Under the pieces are notes generated by a model, which was not told where the DNA came from, ran no database searches, and saw nothing but the letters and a program-made list of their open reading frames with translations. Positions 23,404 to 32,320 of a stretch of DNA of 33,234 bases are shown here, piece after piece. Positions within the stretch are counted from its first letter, which is position 1. Every line of letters begins with the position of its first letter. Source of the DNA: an uncultured Bacteroidota bacterium (lineage in GTDB: Bacteria > Bacteroidota > Bacteroidia > Chitinophagales > Chitinophagaceae); assembly GCA_903881585.1 (NCBI GenBank), contig CAIRTW010000140.1, positions 1-33,234 on the forward strand, written 5' to 3'. Position numbers and translations under genes: made by a program.

Positions 23404-24006
23404 CTACTTCCTGAAATTTATCTGGCAACCTATGGACCGGGTTTCTTTCGTAGCAACCTCCTTACCATTTAGCAGGGCATCTACAGCATCAGCGACATAG
23501 TGGCTTTTCACGAGATCAGCGTGCAACGCATTATCATCAATTGCGCCACTGTATTTTACTGTCCATTTGCCATTTTCTTTCCAGATCACAAAGGCGTGTG
23601 GCGTTTTTTTGGCGGCAAAATATTTTGCGACTGTTTGTTGCGCATCAAATAAGTATGGGAAGTTGAAATGTTCGTTCTTTGCTTTAGCTACCATTTTTGC
23701 GTAGCTGTCTTCTTCATAATTGACTGTATCGGCAGAGCTGATAGCGATAACTGGCACACCGAGGCGGTTGTATTTTTTATTGAGCTCGTTCAGCCGGGGC
23801 GGATATTGTTTCGCATATGGGCAGTGATTGCAGGTAAAGACGATGATGAAGCCTTTTGCACGAGAATAGTCTTTTAATGAAACGAATTTGCCATTGACAT
23901 TCTTTAGCGAGAAATCATCCACCGTTCTGTCGTTGGCCGGGCTGAAGCCAAATAGCAACAGCGCAGAAAACAACATAACCGATATTTTTACAAACCTGTA
24001 GTACAT
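23404..24006 (-). CDS. Secreted thioredoxin-fold (AhpC/TSA-like) protein
   Basis: 200 residues with a signal peptide (MYYRFVKISVMLFSALLLFG). Thioredoxin/redoxin fold: DDFSLKNVNGKFVSLKDYS, FIIVFTCNHCPYAKQYPP with Cys59 and Cys62, VPVIAISSAD, and KKTPHAFVI, in which the cis-Pro follows KKT. Family members reduce or oxidise thiols outside the cytoplasm or act in peroxide or metal-linked redox. The start codon lies two bases past the stop of the upstream multicopper oxidase gene, so translation is probably coupled, and the two may work in extracytoplasmic copper and thiol redox. Start chosen at MYYRF; upstream in-frame residues overlap the oxidase gene. Confidence 0.85.
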   Translation of the reverse strand: MYYRFVKISVMLFSALLLFGFSPANDRTVDDFSLKNVNGKFVSLKDYSRAKGFIIVFTCNHCPYAKQYPPRLNELNKKYNRLGVPVIAISSADTVNYEEDSYAKMVAKAKNEHFNFPYLFDAQQTVAKYFAAKKTPHAFVIWKENGKWTVKYSGAIDDNALHADLVKSHYVADAVDALLNGKEVATKETRSIGCQINFRK

Positions 24007-24007
24007 A

Positions 24008-25702
24008 CTACTCCTTAATAAATTTCTTTGTGATGGTCTTCTTTGTTTGTTCATCGGTCAACTGCACAAAGTAGGCACCGGGAGCGAAACTACTGATATC
24101 AATGCCATTTGCCAGCTGTGGGCGCGGCAGCATCAACATGGTCCTGCCGGCAGCATTGGTTATGGTGACATAGTATGCCTGCATAGCAGGGTCGGTAAAT
24201 GAAAAATATATCTTCCCGGTTGCAGGATTGGGATAGACTGAATAGTCCCCCGAAACATTTTGAGTTTTACCAACACCTGTTTCATCAACTACTACAAACT
24301 GGCCCATCATGCCGCCATCTTCGTGTGGGGCTATATGGCAATGGTACATGAACGGATGCGTGGCATCGGCATAGTCTGTGAATTTAGCTATAAAGGTCAC
24401 TGTCTCATTTACAGGCAGGTAGTAAGTGTCTTTCCAGCCGCTCTCATAAGCCCCGACCGTGCCTGAACTGCGGGAGATGATCTTGAACTGCACATCGTGA
24501 ATATGAAAACTGTGTCCGAACACATTGTTGTTGGTAACGCTCCATTGCTCGATGTTGTTGAGCGGCACTGTTTTGTTTATTGTTCCGTAGTCAAAAAGAG
24601 TATGATCAAAATTGAAAGGAATTGACCCCGGACCGGGATTGCCATCGGTAACTGTCAGTGAACGGGTAAGCACTGCATCTGCCGCCGTCCAGTAGGTATT
24701 GCTCACAAGTGTTGCCGGGAGCGTGTTTATGGCGCCGGTAGTTGCTGCTACTACATTTATATGTAATACTGGGAAGTTTACATTGTTCAACAAACTACCG
24801 AAGGTACCAGAGGTCGATGGCTCGGAACCCGGAAAACCAAATGGCATACCAGCGTTAAATGCTTCAAGATCTATACTGGAACCAACCACATCGCTACCAA
24901 GGTTTACCATTATCTCCACACGCTCACCAATAAGCAGTGGCACCCGTGTCACCGGAACAGGTGCATCCAGCAAGCCGCCATCGGTACCAATAACATAAAA
25001 TGTACGGTTATCACTAAAGCCAAGATTGTAGCCCCTTTCCATTTCTGCATTCAGGATCCTGAGGCGCACATACTGTTTCGGAAGACTTACCTCTGCGCTC
25101 CTCACACCGTTTGTGAGCATATAATCGCCATAGCTGCAGCTATCGTTAAACGCGTTGAGTGCATCGAAGCGGCGGCTGGTAAGCACCAACGGAATATCGT
25201 CAACGCCATAGGTTCTGGGTATCGCCAGTGTTGCCTCAGTAGAATCACGGATGATGATAAAGCCGCCAAGGCCCGCAGTTGTCTGTTGCTGCGTCATGCG
25301 ATGCAGGTGTGGATGGTACCAGAAGGTAGCTGCACTATTAGTCACCAGCCAATAAGGCTGCCAGAGCGTGCCGGGTGGTATTACCTGGTGCGGGCCGCCG
25401 TCCATCACCGCCGGCAGGTGCATGCCATGCCAGTGGAGCGTTGTTGAATCGTTGAGGTTGTTCTGCACGTTCATATGCACGGTATCTCCTTTCTGGAAAA
25501 TGAGCGTAGGTCCCCAGAATGCGCCGTTTATACCAGCAGTTACGGTTTGGTTGCCCGTTAGGTACTGCACGAACGTGTCCTTCATGTTCAGGTTAAACGT
25601 GGTACCCGAGATGGTATCGGGGATAACCAGCGGATTATACTGGCCATATGAGTTGACAAGTGCAAATGCGAAAACGGCAGTTAAGAGGTTTCTTAGCTTC
25701 AT
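24008..25702 (-). CDS. Multicopper oxidase with T9SS sorting domain
   Basis: 564 residues. Signal peptide (MKLRNLLTAVFAFALVNSYG), three cupredoxin domains, and a C-terminal T9SS sorting tail (SVYPNPATGKIYFSF to TITKKFIKE) from about residue 490. Copper ligands are present in the usual order: LHWHGMH (about 89-94), FWYHPHLH (about 128-134), GHSFHIHDVQF (about 397-405) and YHCHIAPHEDGGMM (about 453-465), the last holding the type 1 Cys-His-Met site. It oxidises phenols, metal ions or similar at the cell surface while reducing oxygen to water. The enzyme is followed by the thioredoxin-like gene. The start at 25702 is chosen because it begins the signal peptide. Confidence 0.92.
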   Translation of the reverse strand: MKLRNLLTAVFAFALVNSYGQYNPLVIPDTISGTTFNLNMKDTFVQYLTGNQTVTAGINGAFWGPTLIFQKGDTVHMNVQNNLNDSTTLHWHGMHLPAVMDGGPHQVIPPGTLWQPYWLVTNSAATFWYHPHLHRMTQQQTTAGLGGFIIIRDSTEATLAIPRTYGVDDIPLVLTSRRFDALNAFNDSCSYGDYMLTNGVRSAEVSLPKQYVRLRILNAEMERGYNLGFSDNRTFYVIGTDGGLLDAPVPVTRVPLLIGERVEIMVNLGSDVVGSSIDLEAFNAGMPFGFPGSEPSTSGTFGSLLNNVNFPVLHINVVAATTGAINTLPATLVSNTYWTAADAVLTRSLTVTDGNPGPGSIPFNFDHTLFDYGTINKTVPLNNIEQWSVTNNNVFGHSFHIHDVQFKIISRSSGTVGAYESGWKDTYYLPVNETVTFIAKFTDYADATHPFMYHCHIAPHEDGGMMGQFVVVDETGVGKTQNVSGDYSVYPNPATGKIYFSFTDPAMQAYYVTITNAAGRTMLMLPRPQLANGIDISSFAPGAYFVQLTDEQTKKTITKKFIKE

Positions 25703-25849
25703 AAAATATTGATTGTCTACGTTAGACGTGCGTTTCGGGCAATTCCTTCGGTAGGCAACTGAGGAAATTACGTAACCGGCTATGTATCTGTAACATGCGG
25801 TGTCAACAAGCACGATGTCAGGGTCTCTGCTTTTAGCTAACTTGCACCC

Positions 25850-28291
25850 ATGTTTGCCGACATCATTCTTCCACTAAATCTTCCCCAAATACTTACCTAC
25901 GGTGTTCCGCATGAAATGCAGGAACTGCTGCAGCCGGGTATGCGGGTAGAGGTGGAGTTGGGTAAGAACAAGCAGTACGCCGGGATCATTGAGCGCCTGC
26001 ACAATCAGCGGCCAGAGGGCTACCAGGTGAAACCCATAAGGGGGATCATAGATGAGGAGCCGGTGGTGAATGAAAAGCAATTGCAGTTCTGGCGGTGGAT
26101 AACACAATACTATATAGCGGCACCGGGCGAGGTGATGCAGGCTGCCCTGCCGGCGCACCTGAAACTGATGGGCGAGACCAGGCTGGAGTGGGTGGGCGAC
26201 GAAAGCATAGTGTATGACTGGAGTAACGAGGCCTGGCTGGCAGTGGATGCGTTGGTAATGCGAAAGGAGCTTACCATTAGCGAACTGAGGAATTCTATAG
26301 GTGCAAGGCATTTTGCCACTGTGCTGAACGAGCTGCTGGAAAAGGAAGCCATACAGATCAATGAATCGCTGGAGACGGTCTATCGGCCACGACGGGAGAA
26401 GGTGGTGACACTGGCTGCTGAGCACAAAGAAGAAAAAGCGCTGATGGCTTTATTCGACAAGTTGTCGCGGGCGCCAAAGCAGTTGGAGCTGCTGATGGCC
26501 TATACCGAAATATCTATGAAGCTGGGCGTGGTGCGGCAAAATGACCTGCTGGACCGCACTGCGGCATCAGCATCGCAAGTAAAAGCGCTTGCTGACAAAG
26601 GTGTTTTCGTGATTGAGGAGAAGAATGTTGACCGCCTCTTATATGCCTCGATAAAAGAGGCAAAGGAAATAGTTTTTACAGAGGCACAGCAAACGGCATA
26701 TGATGAACTGAATACCGGCCTGCAGGAAAAGAATGTGGCTTTGCTGCATGGCGTAACGGGCAGCGGTAAGACACTGCTCTATGTTCGTAAGATAAAGGAG
26801 TGCCTCGCAGCAGGGAAACAGGCTATATTGTTACTGCCCGAGATAGGGCTTACTACGCAACTGGTGAGCCGCCTGCATGCTTACTTTGGCGATATTCTCG
26901 GGGTCTATCATTCGCACTTCAGCAATAATGAGCGGGTAGAGATATGGGAGAAGGTGCGGAAAGGCACCTACCAGGTGGTGGCAGGGCCGCGTTCGGCGTT
27001 GTGGTTGCCATACAACGATATTGGGGTCATAATAGTAGATGAGGAGCATGATAGCTCTTACAAACAAAGGGACCCTGCACCACGCTTCCATGCGCGTGAT
27101 GCGGCTATATACCTGGGATCTCTTTTCGGTTCGAAGGTGATACTAGGCTCTGCAACGCCATCGGTGGAGAGCCTGTTTAATGTGCAGCACAACAAGTATG
27201 CATACATACCCCTGAAAGACAGATACCAGGGCGTAGAGATGCCGGTGATAGAAGTAATAAATGCCAAATCGCTTGAAACAGTGCGACAGCAGGGGATAAA
27301 ACTGATAACACCAGAACTAAGGCAAGCGATGCTGGAAGCTCTGCAGCATAAAAAGCAGGTGATACTTTTTCAAAATCGACGGGGCTACGCCCCGTTCCAA
27401 CTGTGTATGGTATGCGGGTGGACCCCACAGTGCAAGAACTGCTCGGTGTCGCTCACCTACCACAAAAGCACAGACAAAATGCACTGCCACTACTGTGGGC
27501 TAAAGGCGGCGGTTACACATGCCTGTCCCCAATGCGGCAGCAACAAGCTAATCAGCAAAACGTTTGGCACTGAAAAAATTGAGGAAGAAGTACAACAGAT
27601 ATTCCCGGAGGCACGGGTGGCAAGAATGGATGTGGACAGCATGCGTGGCAAGCACAGTATGACCGAGCTACTGGACCAACTGGAGAAACGGAAAATAGAC
27701 ATACTGGTAGGCACCCAGATGGTGGTAAAAGGACTCGACTTCGCATCTGTGAGCCTTGTGGGCGTGCTGAGTGCAGATAGCTTGCTCAGCTATCCAGACT
27801 TCCGCGTGAATGAACGGGCCTTCCAGCTGATGGAGCAGGTAAGCGGGCGTGCAGGGCGTGTGGACGGTAAGGGCAGGGTGCTGATACAGGCTTACAATAT
27901 GCAGCATCCGGTGCTGCAATGGGTGAAAGACCATGACGTTCATTCATTCTACAAACAAGAGATAAGGTACCGGGAGCATTTTGGCTACCCGCCATATAGC
28001 AGGCTGATAAAAATAAGTTTCAAACACCAGGACGAGCCAAAGGCAATAGCTGTGGCCACTCAGATGGCAGATGCATTGCTAACTATGGAAGGCATAACAG
28101 TGCAAGGCCCAGGGCCGGCAATAGTGCCGCGGGTGCGCAACCAGTTCATACACGAGATATGGATAAAATGCCCGCGCGACAATAAATTACTGGACTCCAT
28201 AAAAAGCTACGTAAAAACACAGCGGTCGGTGATCCTCAGCAAAAGAGGGAATACGAATGTAGTTGTCGCGTTTGATGTGGATCCGTACTAA
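25850..28291 (+). CDS. priA: Primosomal protein N' / replication restart helicase
   Basis: 813 residues, a superfamily 2 helicase that reloads the replisome at stalled forks. The N-terminal DNA-binding part starts with FADIILPLNLPQILTYGVP. Walker A GVTGSGKT (about residue 300), DEEH box in IIVDEEHDSSYKQ (about 395), and motif VILGSATPSVESL follow. The zinc-binding insertion has CMVCGWTPQCKNC, then CHYCG and CPQCG (about 518-563), the expected eight cysteines. C-terminal helicase motifs LVGTQMVVKGLDF and QVSGRAGR follow, and the end (GPGPAIVPRVRNQFIHEI) matches the C-terminal domain. Transcribed divergently from the multicopper oxidase; the gap includes the imperfect palindrome GTCTACGTTAGAC (25715-25727), possible operator, not proved. 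Confidence 0.97.
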   Translation: MFADIILPLNLPQILTYGVPHEMQELLQPGMRVEVELGKNKQYAGIIERLHNQRPEGYQVKPIRGIIDEEPVVNEKQLQFWRWITQYYIAAPGEVMQAALPAHLKLMGETRLEWVGDESIVYDWSNEAWLAVDALVMRKELTISELRNSIGARHFATVLNELLEKEAIQINESLETVYRPRREKVVTLAAEHKEEKALMALFDKLSRAPKQLELLMAYTEISMKLGVVRQNDLLDRTAASASQVKALADKGVFVIEEKNVDRLLYASIKEAKEIVFTEAQQTAYDELNTGLQEKNVALLHGVTGSGKTLLYVRKIKECLAAGKQAILLLPEIGLTTQLVSRLHAYFGDILGVYHSHFSNNERVEIWEKVRKGTYQVVAGPRSALWLPYNDIGVIIVDEEHDSSYKQRDPAPRFHARDAAIYLGSLFGSKVILGSATPSVESLFNVQHNKYAYIPLKDRYQGVEMPVIEVINAKSLETVRQQGIKLITPELRQAMLEALQHKKQVILFQNRRGYAPFQLCMVCGWTPQCKNCSVSLTYHKSTDKMHCHYCGLKAAVTHACPQCGSNKLISKTFGTEKIEEEVQQIFPEARVARMDVDSMRGKHSMTELLDQLEKRKIDILVGTQMVVKGLDFASVSLVGVLSADSLLSYPDFRVNERAFQLMEQVSGRAGRVDGKGRVLIQAYNMQHPVLQWVKDHDVHSFYKQEIRYREHFGYPPYSRLIKISFKHQDEPKAIAVATQMADALLTMEGITVQGPGPAIVPRVRNQFIHEIWIKCPRDNKLLDSIKSYVKTQRSVILSKRGNTNVVVAFDVDPY

Positions 28292-28326
28292 ATTCAAAAT
28301 TCAAAAGTAAAAATTCAAAAAGGATA

Positions 28327-28992
28327 TCACTCCCCATCCTCATTATACTCAGACGCCATGCCGGTAAGGTCGTAGATCTCTTGTATTTCTTTAAGAATAC
28401 CTTTGAAATTGATATTCAGGTCTATTAATATTCCTGTATGAAGGTCAAACACCCAGCCGTGCACAATGGGAAAACCGTTTTTTTGGTAGCCTTTTTGCAC
28501 ATTGGCCGTCTTGATGACATTGGTTGCCTGTTCTCGTACATTTAGTTCCACCAGGCGATTGTAGCGCAGCCTCGTGTCTTTTATTGCATCCAGTTCACGG
28601 TGGTGCAGGCGATATACATCGCGTATGGTGCGTAACCAGGGGTTCAGCAGTCCCATGTCTTTAGGCATCATCGCAGCTTTCACACCGCCGCAGTCGTAGT
28701 GGCCGCAAACAATAATGTGCTTTACGTTCAAATGCTTTACAGCGAAGTTGATCGCCGACATTACGTTGAGGTCGGTGTTGTTGACCAGGTTGGCCACATT
28801 GCGGTGTACGAATACATCGCCCGGCTCCAGGCCCATGATCTCATTGGCCGGCACGCGGCTGTCTGAGCAGCCAATATAGAAGTAGTCGGGCGTTTGATCG
28901 CCGGCTAGTTTATCAAAAAAGTTGGCGTCGCGGGCCTTCATATCCGCTACCCATTTCTTATTATTTTCAAATATCTGCTCGTAAGTCACCAT
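28327..28992 (-). CDS. Beta-class carbonic anhydrase
   Basis: 221 residues, cytoplasmic. Interconverts CO2 and bicarbonate. Zinc ligands and the Asp-Arg dyad are present: Cys42, Asp44 and Arg46 in GCSDSR, His98 and Cys101 in CGHYDCGGV. The rest matches the beta class (NEIMGLEPGDVFVHRNVANLV, IHGW-like VHGWVFDLHTG). Bicarbonate supplied could feed carboxylation reactions; that link is inference. Convergent with priA; divergent from the FAH gene. A Bacteroidota promoter sits directly upstream of the ATG. Confidence 0.95.
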   Translation of the reverse strand: MVTYEQIFENNKKWVADMKARDANFFDKLAGDQTPDYFYIGCSDSRVPANEIMGLEPGDVFVHRNVANLVNNTDLNVMSAINFAVKHLNVKHIIVCGHYDCGGVKAAMMPKDMGLLNPWLRTIRDVYRLHHRELDAIKDTRLRYNRLVELNVREQATNVIKTANVQKGYQKNGFPIVHGWVFDLHTGILIDLNINFKGILKEIQEIYDLTGMASEYNEDGE

Positions 28993-29000
28993 TTCGGAGT

Positions 29001-29032
29001 CAAAAGTAGAAAATCAAAAGACAAAAAAGCAA
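29001..29032 (-). promoter_or_regulatory. -33/-7 promoter of the carbonic anhydrase gene
   Basis: On the minus strand TTG (29030-29032), 21-base spacer, then TACTTTTG (29001-29008), a perfect -7 box. The ATG is 8 bases beyond, so the mRNA would be leaderless or nearly so. The tract is A-rich and repetitive (TCAAAAG units), so some similarity may be chance. Confidence 0.5.
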
Positions 29033-29102
29033 TAAATACAAAAAATCAAATCCTACCATTTGAACAACTAATCATTTAAATTTACCCTCAAAATAGATTT
29101 TA

Positions 29103-30107
29103 ATGAAACTGGTAACCTATGTAAGTGATGGCGCCGAGCAACTGGCTTTTTGTATCAACGACAAATTATATGATGTGCATGATGCAAATGTGCTGCTGCC
29201 CGACAGTATGGAAGAGTTGCTGGAATTCTGGGAAGAGAGTATAGATGATATGCGGAAAACTGAGGCGGAGATAAAAGCAGGTAAGAACTCTGTACAGGGT
29301 TTTTCGCTCAAAGGCGCAAATATTATTGCACCGGTGCCGCATCCCACTTCATGTCGCGACGGATATGCCTTTCGCCAGCACGTGGCAGCAGCGCGCCGCA
29401 ACCGCAAGGTGGATATGATACCGGAGTTTGACCAGTACCCGATCTTTTACTTTACCAATCATAATGCCATACAAGGTCCGGGACCGATACCATGTATGCC
29501 AGACCACTTTAAGAAACTGGATTTTGAGCTGGAAGCGGCCGTGGTGATCTGTAAAAAAGGAAGGAACATAAAGGCCGAAGAGGCAGACGAATATATAGGT
29601 GGCTACATGATCATGAACGACCTGAGCGCACGTACCCTGCAAATGGAAGAAATGCTGCTGAACCTGGGGCCGGCCAAGGGCAAGGATTTCAGCACAGTGA
29701 TAGGGCCTATGCTGGTAACGCCGGACGAGCTGGAAGGCTACAAAATTGCTGCAAAGCCCGGCCATACCGGTAATGCCTACAATCTAAAAATGACCTGCAA
29801 AGTAAATGGCGTACAGGTGAGCGAAGGCAATATGGGCGATATGGACTGGACATTTGCTGAGATCATAGAGCGCTGTGCCTATGGTGCCGACATACTGCCC
29901 GGCGATGTGATAGGCAGCGGCACAGTAGGCACAGGCTGCTTCCTGGAGCTGAATGGTACAGGCAAGCTCACCAACCCAGACTATAAAGAACAGTGGCTGC
30001 AGAATGGCGATGTAGTGGAAATGGAAATAGACGGGCTGGGGCATTTATCAAATACAATAGTGGCCGAGAAAACGGACTGGAGCATTTTGGCGCTTAAAAA
30101 GAAATAA
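29103..30107 (+). CDS. Fumarylacetoacetate hydrolase family protein
   Basis: 334 residues. Metal-dependent C-C bond hydrolase or decarboxylase fold. Marks: IAPVPHPTSCRDGYAFRQHV, FDFELEAAVVICKKGRNI with the two acidic ligand residues E-x-E, GYMIMNDLSARTLQMEE with the third Asp, and GDVIGSGTVGTGCFLELNG near the C-terminus, the standard FAH core. Such enzymes act on dicarboxylic ketoacids in aromatic amino acid or sugar-acid breakdown, but the substrate is not told here. The next gene (acetyltransferase) begins five bases after its stop, so the two are likely co-transcribed. Confidence 0.92.
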   Translation: MKLVTYVSDGAEQLAFCINDKLYDVHDANVLLPDSMEELLEFWEESIDDMRKTEAEIKAGKNSVQGFSLKGANIIAPVPHPTSCRDGYAFRQHVAAARRNRKVDMIPEFDQYPIFYFTNHNAIQGPGPIPCMPDHFKKLDFELEAAVVICKKGRNIKAEEADEYIGGYMIMNDLSARTLQMEEMLLNLGPAKGKDFSTVIGPMLVTPDELEGYKIAAKPGHTGNAYNLKMTCKVNGVQVSEGNMGDMDWTFAEIIERCAYGADILPGDVIGSGTVGTGCFLELNGTGKLTNPDYKEQWLQNGDVVEMEIDGLGHLSNTIVAEKTDWSILALKKK

Positions 30108-30112
30108 AAAAC

Positions 30113-30670
30113 GTGCCTTTGGTATCAATAACCATAGATGATAATTTGCTGCTGCGCTCCTATGAAATAGGGGATGCGCAGGAATTGTTTGAGGTGGTGA
30201 GTGATTCGCGCAGACACCTGCACCCCTGGCTGGATTGGGTGGTAAAAACCACAAAGCCAGAACATTCGTTACAGTTCATACAGCAGTCGCAGCACAAAAC
30301 CTATGAGCAGGAGGCGCTGGACCTGGCTATTGTTTATGATAGTAAGATAGTGGGCGGCATAGGCATGCACCACTGGGAGCAGGACACCAAAAGAGCGCAA
30401 ATAGGCTACTGGATAAGCGCGGCACATGAAGGGAAAGGGGTGATGAAGAAAAGCCTTTCAGGTTTTGTAGATTTTCTTTTCGACAAAATAGCGCTTAATA
30501 AAATAGAAATACATTTTGTGCTGGCAAACGATCGTAGCGCGAAGCTAGCAGAACGGCTAGGCTTTAAAATAGAAGGCATCATCAGGCAGAGTACGATACG
30601 AAATGGTATGCCGGAAGATGTGGTGGTAGCGGGGTTGCTGAAGAGTGAGCGAAACCCCCTGTCCCCTTAA
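30113..30670 (+). CDS. GNAT acetyltransferase (RimJ/RimL-like)
   Basis: 185 residues from a GTG start at 30113. A GNAT-fold N-acetyltransferase of the RimJ/RimL subgroup, which acetylates the N-terminus of ribosomal proteins or other amino groups using acetyl-CoA. Marks are the N-terminal LLLRSYEIGDAQELFEVV, the central IVGGIGMHHWEQDTKRAQIGYWISAAHEGKGVMKKSL with the acetyl-CoA-binding loop E-GKGV, and IHFVLANDRSAKLAERLGFKIEGIIR. The C-terminal residues NPLSP and the stop come from the palindromic repeat at 30653-30697, so the gene's end has been altered by it. Substrate unknown. Confidence 0.88.
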   Translation: MPLVSITIDDNLLLRSYEIGDAQELFEVVSDSRRHLHPWLDWVVKTTKPEHSLQFIQQSQHKTYEQEALDLAIVYDSKIVGGIGMHHWEQDTKRAQIGYWISAAHEGKGVMKKSLSGFVDFLFDKIALNKIEIHFVLANDRSAKLAERLGFKIEGIIRQSTIRNGMPEDVVVAGLLKSERNPLSP

Positions 30671-30697
30671 AGGGGGAGCCATCCATTTAGCTTTATG
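30653..30697. repeat. TAAA-loop palindrome (copy 3) forming the acetyltransferase gene end
   Basis: ACCCCCTGTCCCC, a 4-5 bp G/C stem around TTAAA (30663-30676), then GAGCCATCCATTTAGCTTTATG. The TTAAA holds the TAA stop (30668-30670) of the acetyltransferase gene. It shares flanks with the copies at 20636-20690 and 1864-1893. Confidence 0.7.
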
Positions 30698-30869
30698 AAG
30701 AACATTTTCTTACGGAATGCTTCAACTAAATTTATTGTGATTTTATTTGACCAAATATAAACACAACATTTTCGCTTCTGACTATACCATTTGAGGCAAG
30801 GTTTTATCACGTACTTTTATCAGAAATATTTAGAACATTATTTTCTAACAAAAACAACTCCGATGCTCT

Positions 30870-30893
30870 CCCATATTTATACGAAAATATGGG
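30870..30893. terminator. Hairpin CCCATATTT/AAATATGGG upstream of radA
   Basis: A 9-bp perfect stem (30870-30878 with 30885-30893) with a 6-nt loop in the 276-base gap between the acetyltransferase gene and radA. It is not followed by a T run, so it may be a terminator, a regulatory hairpin or a dispersed palindrome. The rest of the gap (30698-30869 and 30894-30946) holds no gene that I can see. Confidence 0.35.
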
Positions 30894-30946
30894 TTAGCTC
30901 CCGGAACAAGGTCCCGATTTTTTATCGGTAGGGCGGATAAAAATTT

Positions 30947-32320
30947 ATGGCAAAAATAAAAAGCGCTTTCTTCTGCCAGCAGTGTGGCTACGAAACTCCC
31001 AAGTGGACCGGCAAATGCCCGTCTTGCGGGGCGTGGAATTCTTTTGTGGAAGAGGTAGTGCAACGCGAAGACAAATCGAAACCGGAGGTAATAAACTGGG
31101 ACGAAGACAATAAAGAACAACGCAAGGCGCACAAGCTGGACGAGGTGGTGCAGACACACCAGGCCCGCATGCAGGCGCCCGATGGCGAACTGAACCGGGT
31201 GCTGGGTGGAGGCATGGTGCCAGGATCGGTGATACTGATAGCCGGTGATCCGGGCATAGGCAAGAGCACGCTGTTCCTGCAACTGGCGCTGCACTGGCGC
31301 AGTATTACTACCCTCTACGTGTCTGGTGAGGAAAGCGCGCAGCAAATAAAACTTCGTGCCGACCGCATTGGAGTGAAAAACCCAAACCTCTATCTATTGA
31401 CAGCTACCGATACCAATTCCCTTTTCCAGGAGGTAAAAAAAGTACGGCCGCAATTATTGATCATTGATTCTATACAAACGCTTGAGTCACCCTACGTAGA
31501 ATCTGCGGCAGGTAGTGTGTCGCAGGTGCGCGAGTGCGCGGCTGAGCTGCAACGATTTGCAAAAGCCAGCAACATACCCGTTTGTATCATAGGCCATATT
31601 ACCAAGGACGGCGCCATAGCTGGCCCCAAGGTGCTGGAGCATATGGTGGATACGGTGCTGCAGTTCGAGGGAGATCGGCATTATGCTTACCGCATTCTCC
31701 GAACACTCAAAAACCGTTTCGGCTCAACGTCGGAACTAGGGATCTATGAAATGGTAACCCAGGGAATGCGCCCGGTGAGCAACCCATCTGAGATACTGTT
31801 GTCGCAGCACGATGAGCCGCTGAGCGGTATAGCTATTGCTGCAACCATGGAGGCATCGCGCCCGCTAATGATAGAAGTGCAGGCGCTTGTAACTACCGCG
31901 GTCTATGGCACCCCCCAGCGCACAGTAAGCGGACTGGACCTGCGCAGGCTGCAACTGCTGCTGGCAGTGCTGGAAAAACGCGGCGGCTTTCACTTTGGTG
32001 CAAAGGATGTGTTTGTGAATATAGCGGGCGGGTTAAAGATAGAAGACCCATCTATAGAGCTGGCACTGGTATGCTCACTCCTCTCTTCATACGAAGACAA
32101 AGCTTTACCCTCTAACATCTGCCTGGTAGGCGAGATAGGCCTGAGCGGAGAGATACGCGCCGTAAACCGCATAGACCAGCGCATAGCCGAAGCCGACAAG
32201 CTAGGCATGGACGTAATCTTCATACCCAAAGCCAACGCCAAAGGCCTGCAGGAAAAAAACTATAAGATAAAAATAAAGACGGTGAATAAGGTGGAGGATG
32301 TGTATAAGATGCTGTTTTAA
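30947..32320 (+). CDS. radA: DNA repair protein RadA
   Basis: 457 residues. A RecA-like ATPase that promotes branch migration during recombination repair. N-terminal zinc finger FFCQQCGYETPKWTGKCPSCG (Cys10, 13, 24, 27), Walker A GDPGIGKST (about 99-107), the RadA signature KNRFG (about 255-259, in TLKNRFGSTSELGIYEM), and a C-terminal Lon-protease-like domain from about 290 (ISGLDLRRLQ-type region, then LVGEIGLSGEIRAVNRI). The final 16 residues (KIKTVNKVEDVYKMLF) recur as a second copy at 33041-33090. The TAA stop overlaps the stop of the small minus-strand gene (32317), so the two converge with a 4-base overlap. Confidence 0.96.
   Translation: MAKIKSAFFCQQCGYETPKWTGKCPSCGAWNSFVEEVVQREDKSKPEVINWDEDNKEQRKAHKLDEVVQTHQARMQAPDGELNRVLGGGMVPGSVILIAGDPGIGKSTLFLQLALHWRSITTLYVSGEESAQQIKLRADRIGVKNPNLYLLTATDTNSLFQEVKKVRPQLLIIDSIQTLESPYVESAAGSVSQVRECAAELQRFAKASNIPVCIIGHITKDGAIAGPKVLEHMVDTVLQFEGDRHYAYRILRTLKNRFGSTSELGIYEMVTQGMRPVSNPSEILLSQHDEPLSGIAIAATMEASRPLMIEVQALVTTAVYGTPQRTVSGLDLRRLQLLLAVLEKRGGFHFGAKDVFVNIAGGLKIEDPSIELALVCSLLSSYEDKALPSNICLVGEIGLSGEIRAVNRIDQRIAEADKLGMDVIFIPKANAKGLQEKNYKIKIKTVNKVEDVYKMLF
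32267..32320 (+). repeat. radA 3' end, left copy of 54-bp direct repeat
   Basis: The last 54 bases of radA match 33037-33090 at 49 of 54 positions with no gaps. The segment upstream of 32267 shows no such match to sequence before 33037. Confidence 0.85.

Noticed and set aside
28292..28326. ATTCAAAATTCAAAAG-type A-rich repeat after priA (also near 28999-29050)
   Set aside because: Low-complexity intergenic sequence between or near genes; no function can be supported beyond the promoter noted.
30908..30933. Small hairpin CCGAT-TTTTT-ATCGG before radA as a riboswitch or attenuator
   Set aside because: Only a five-base stem in A/T-rich sequence; too weak to call.
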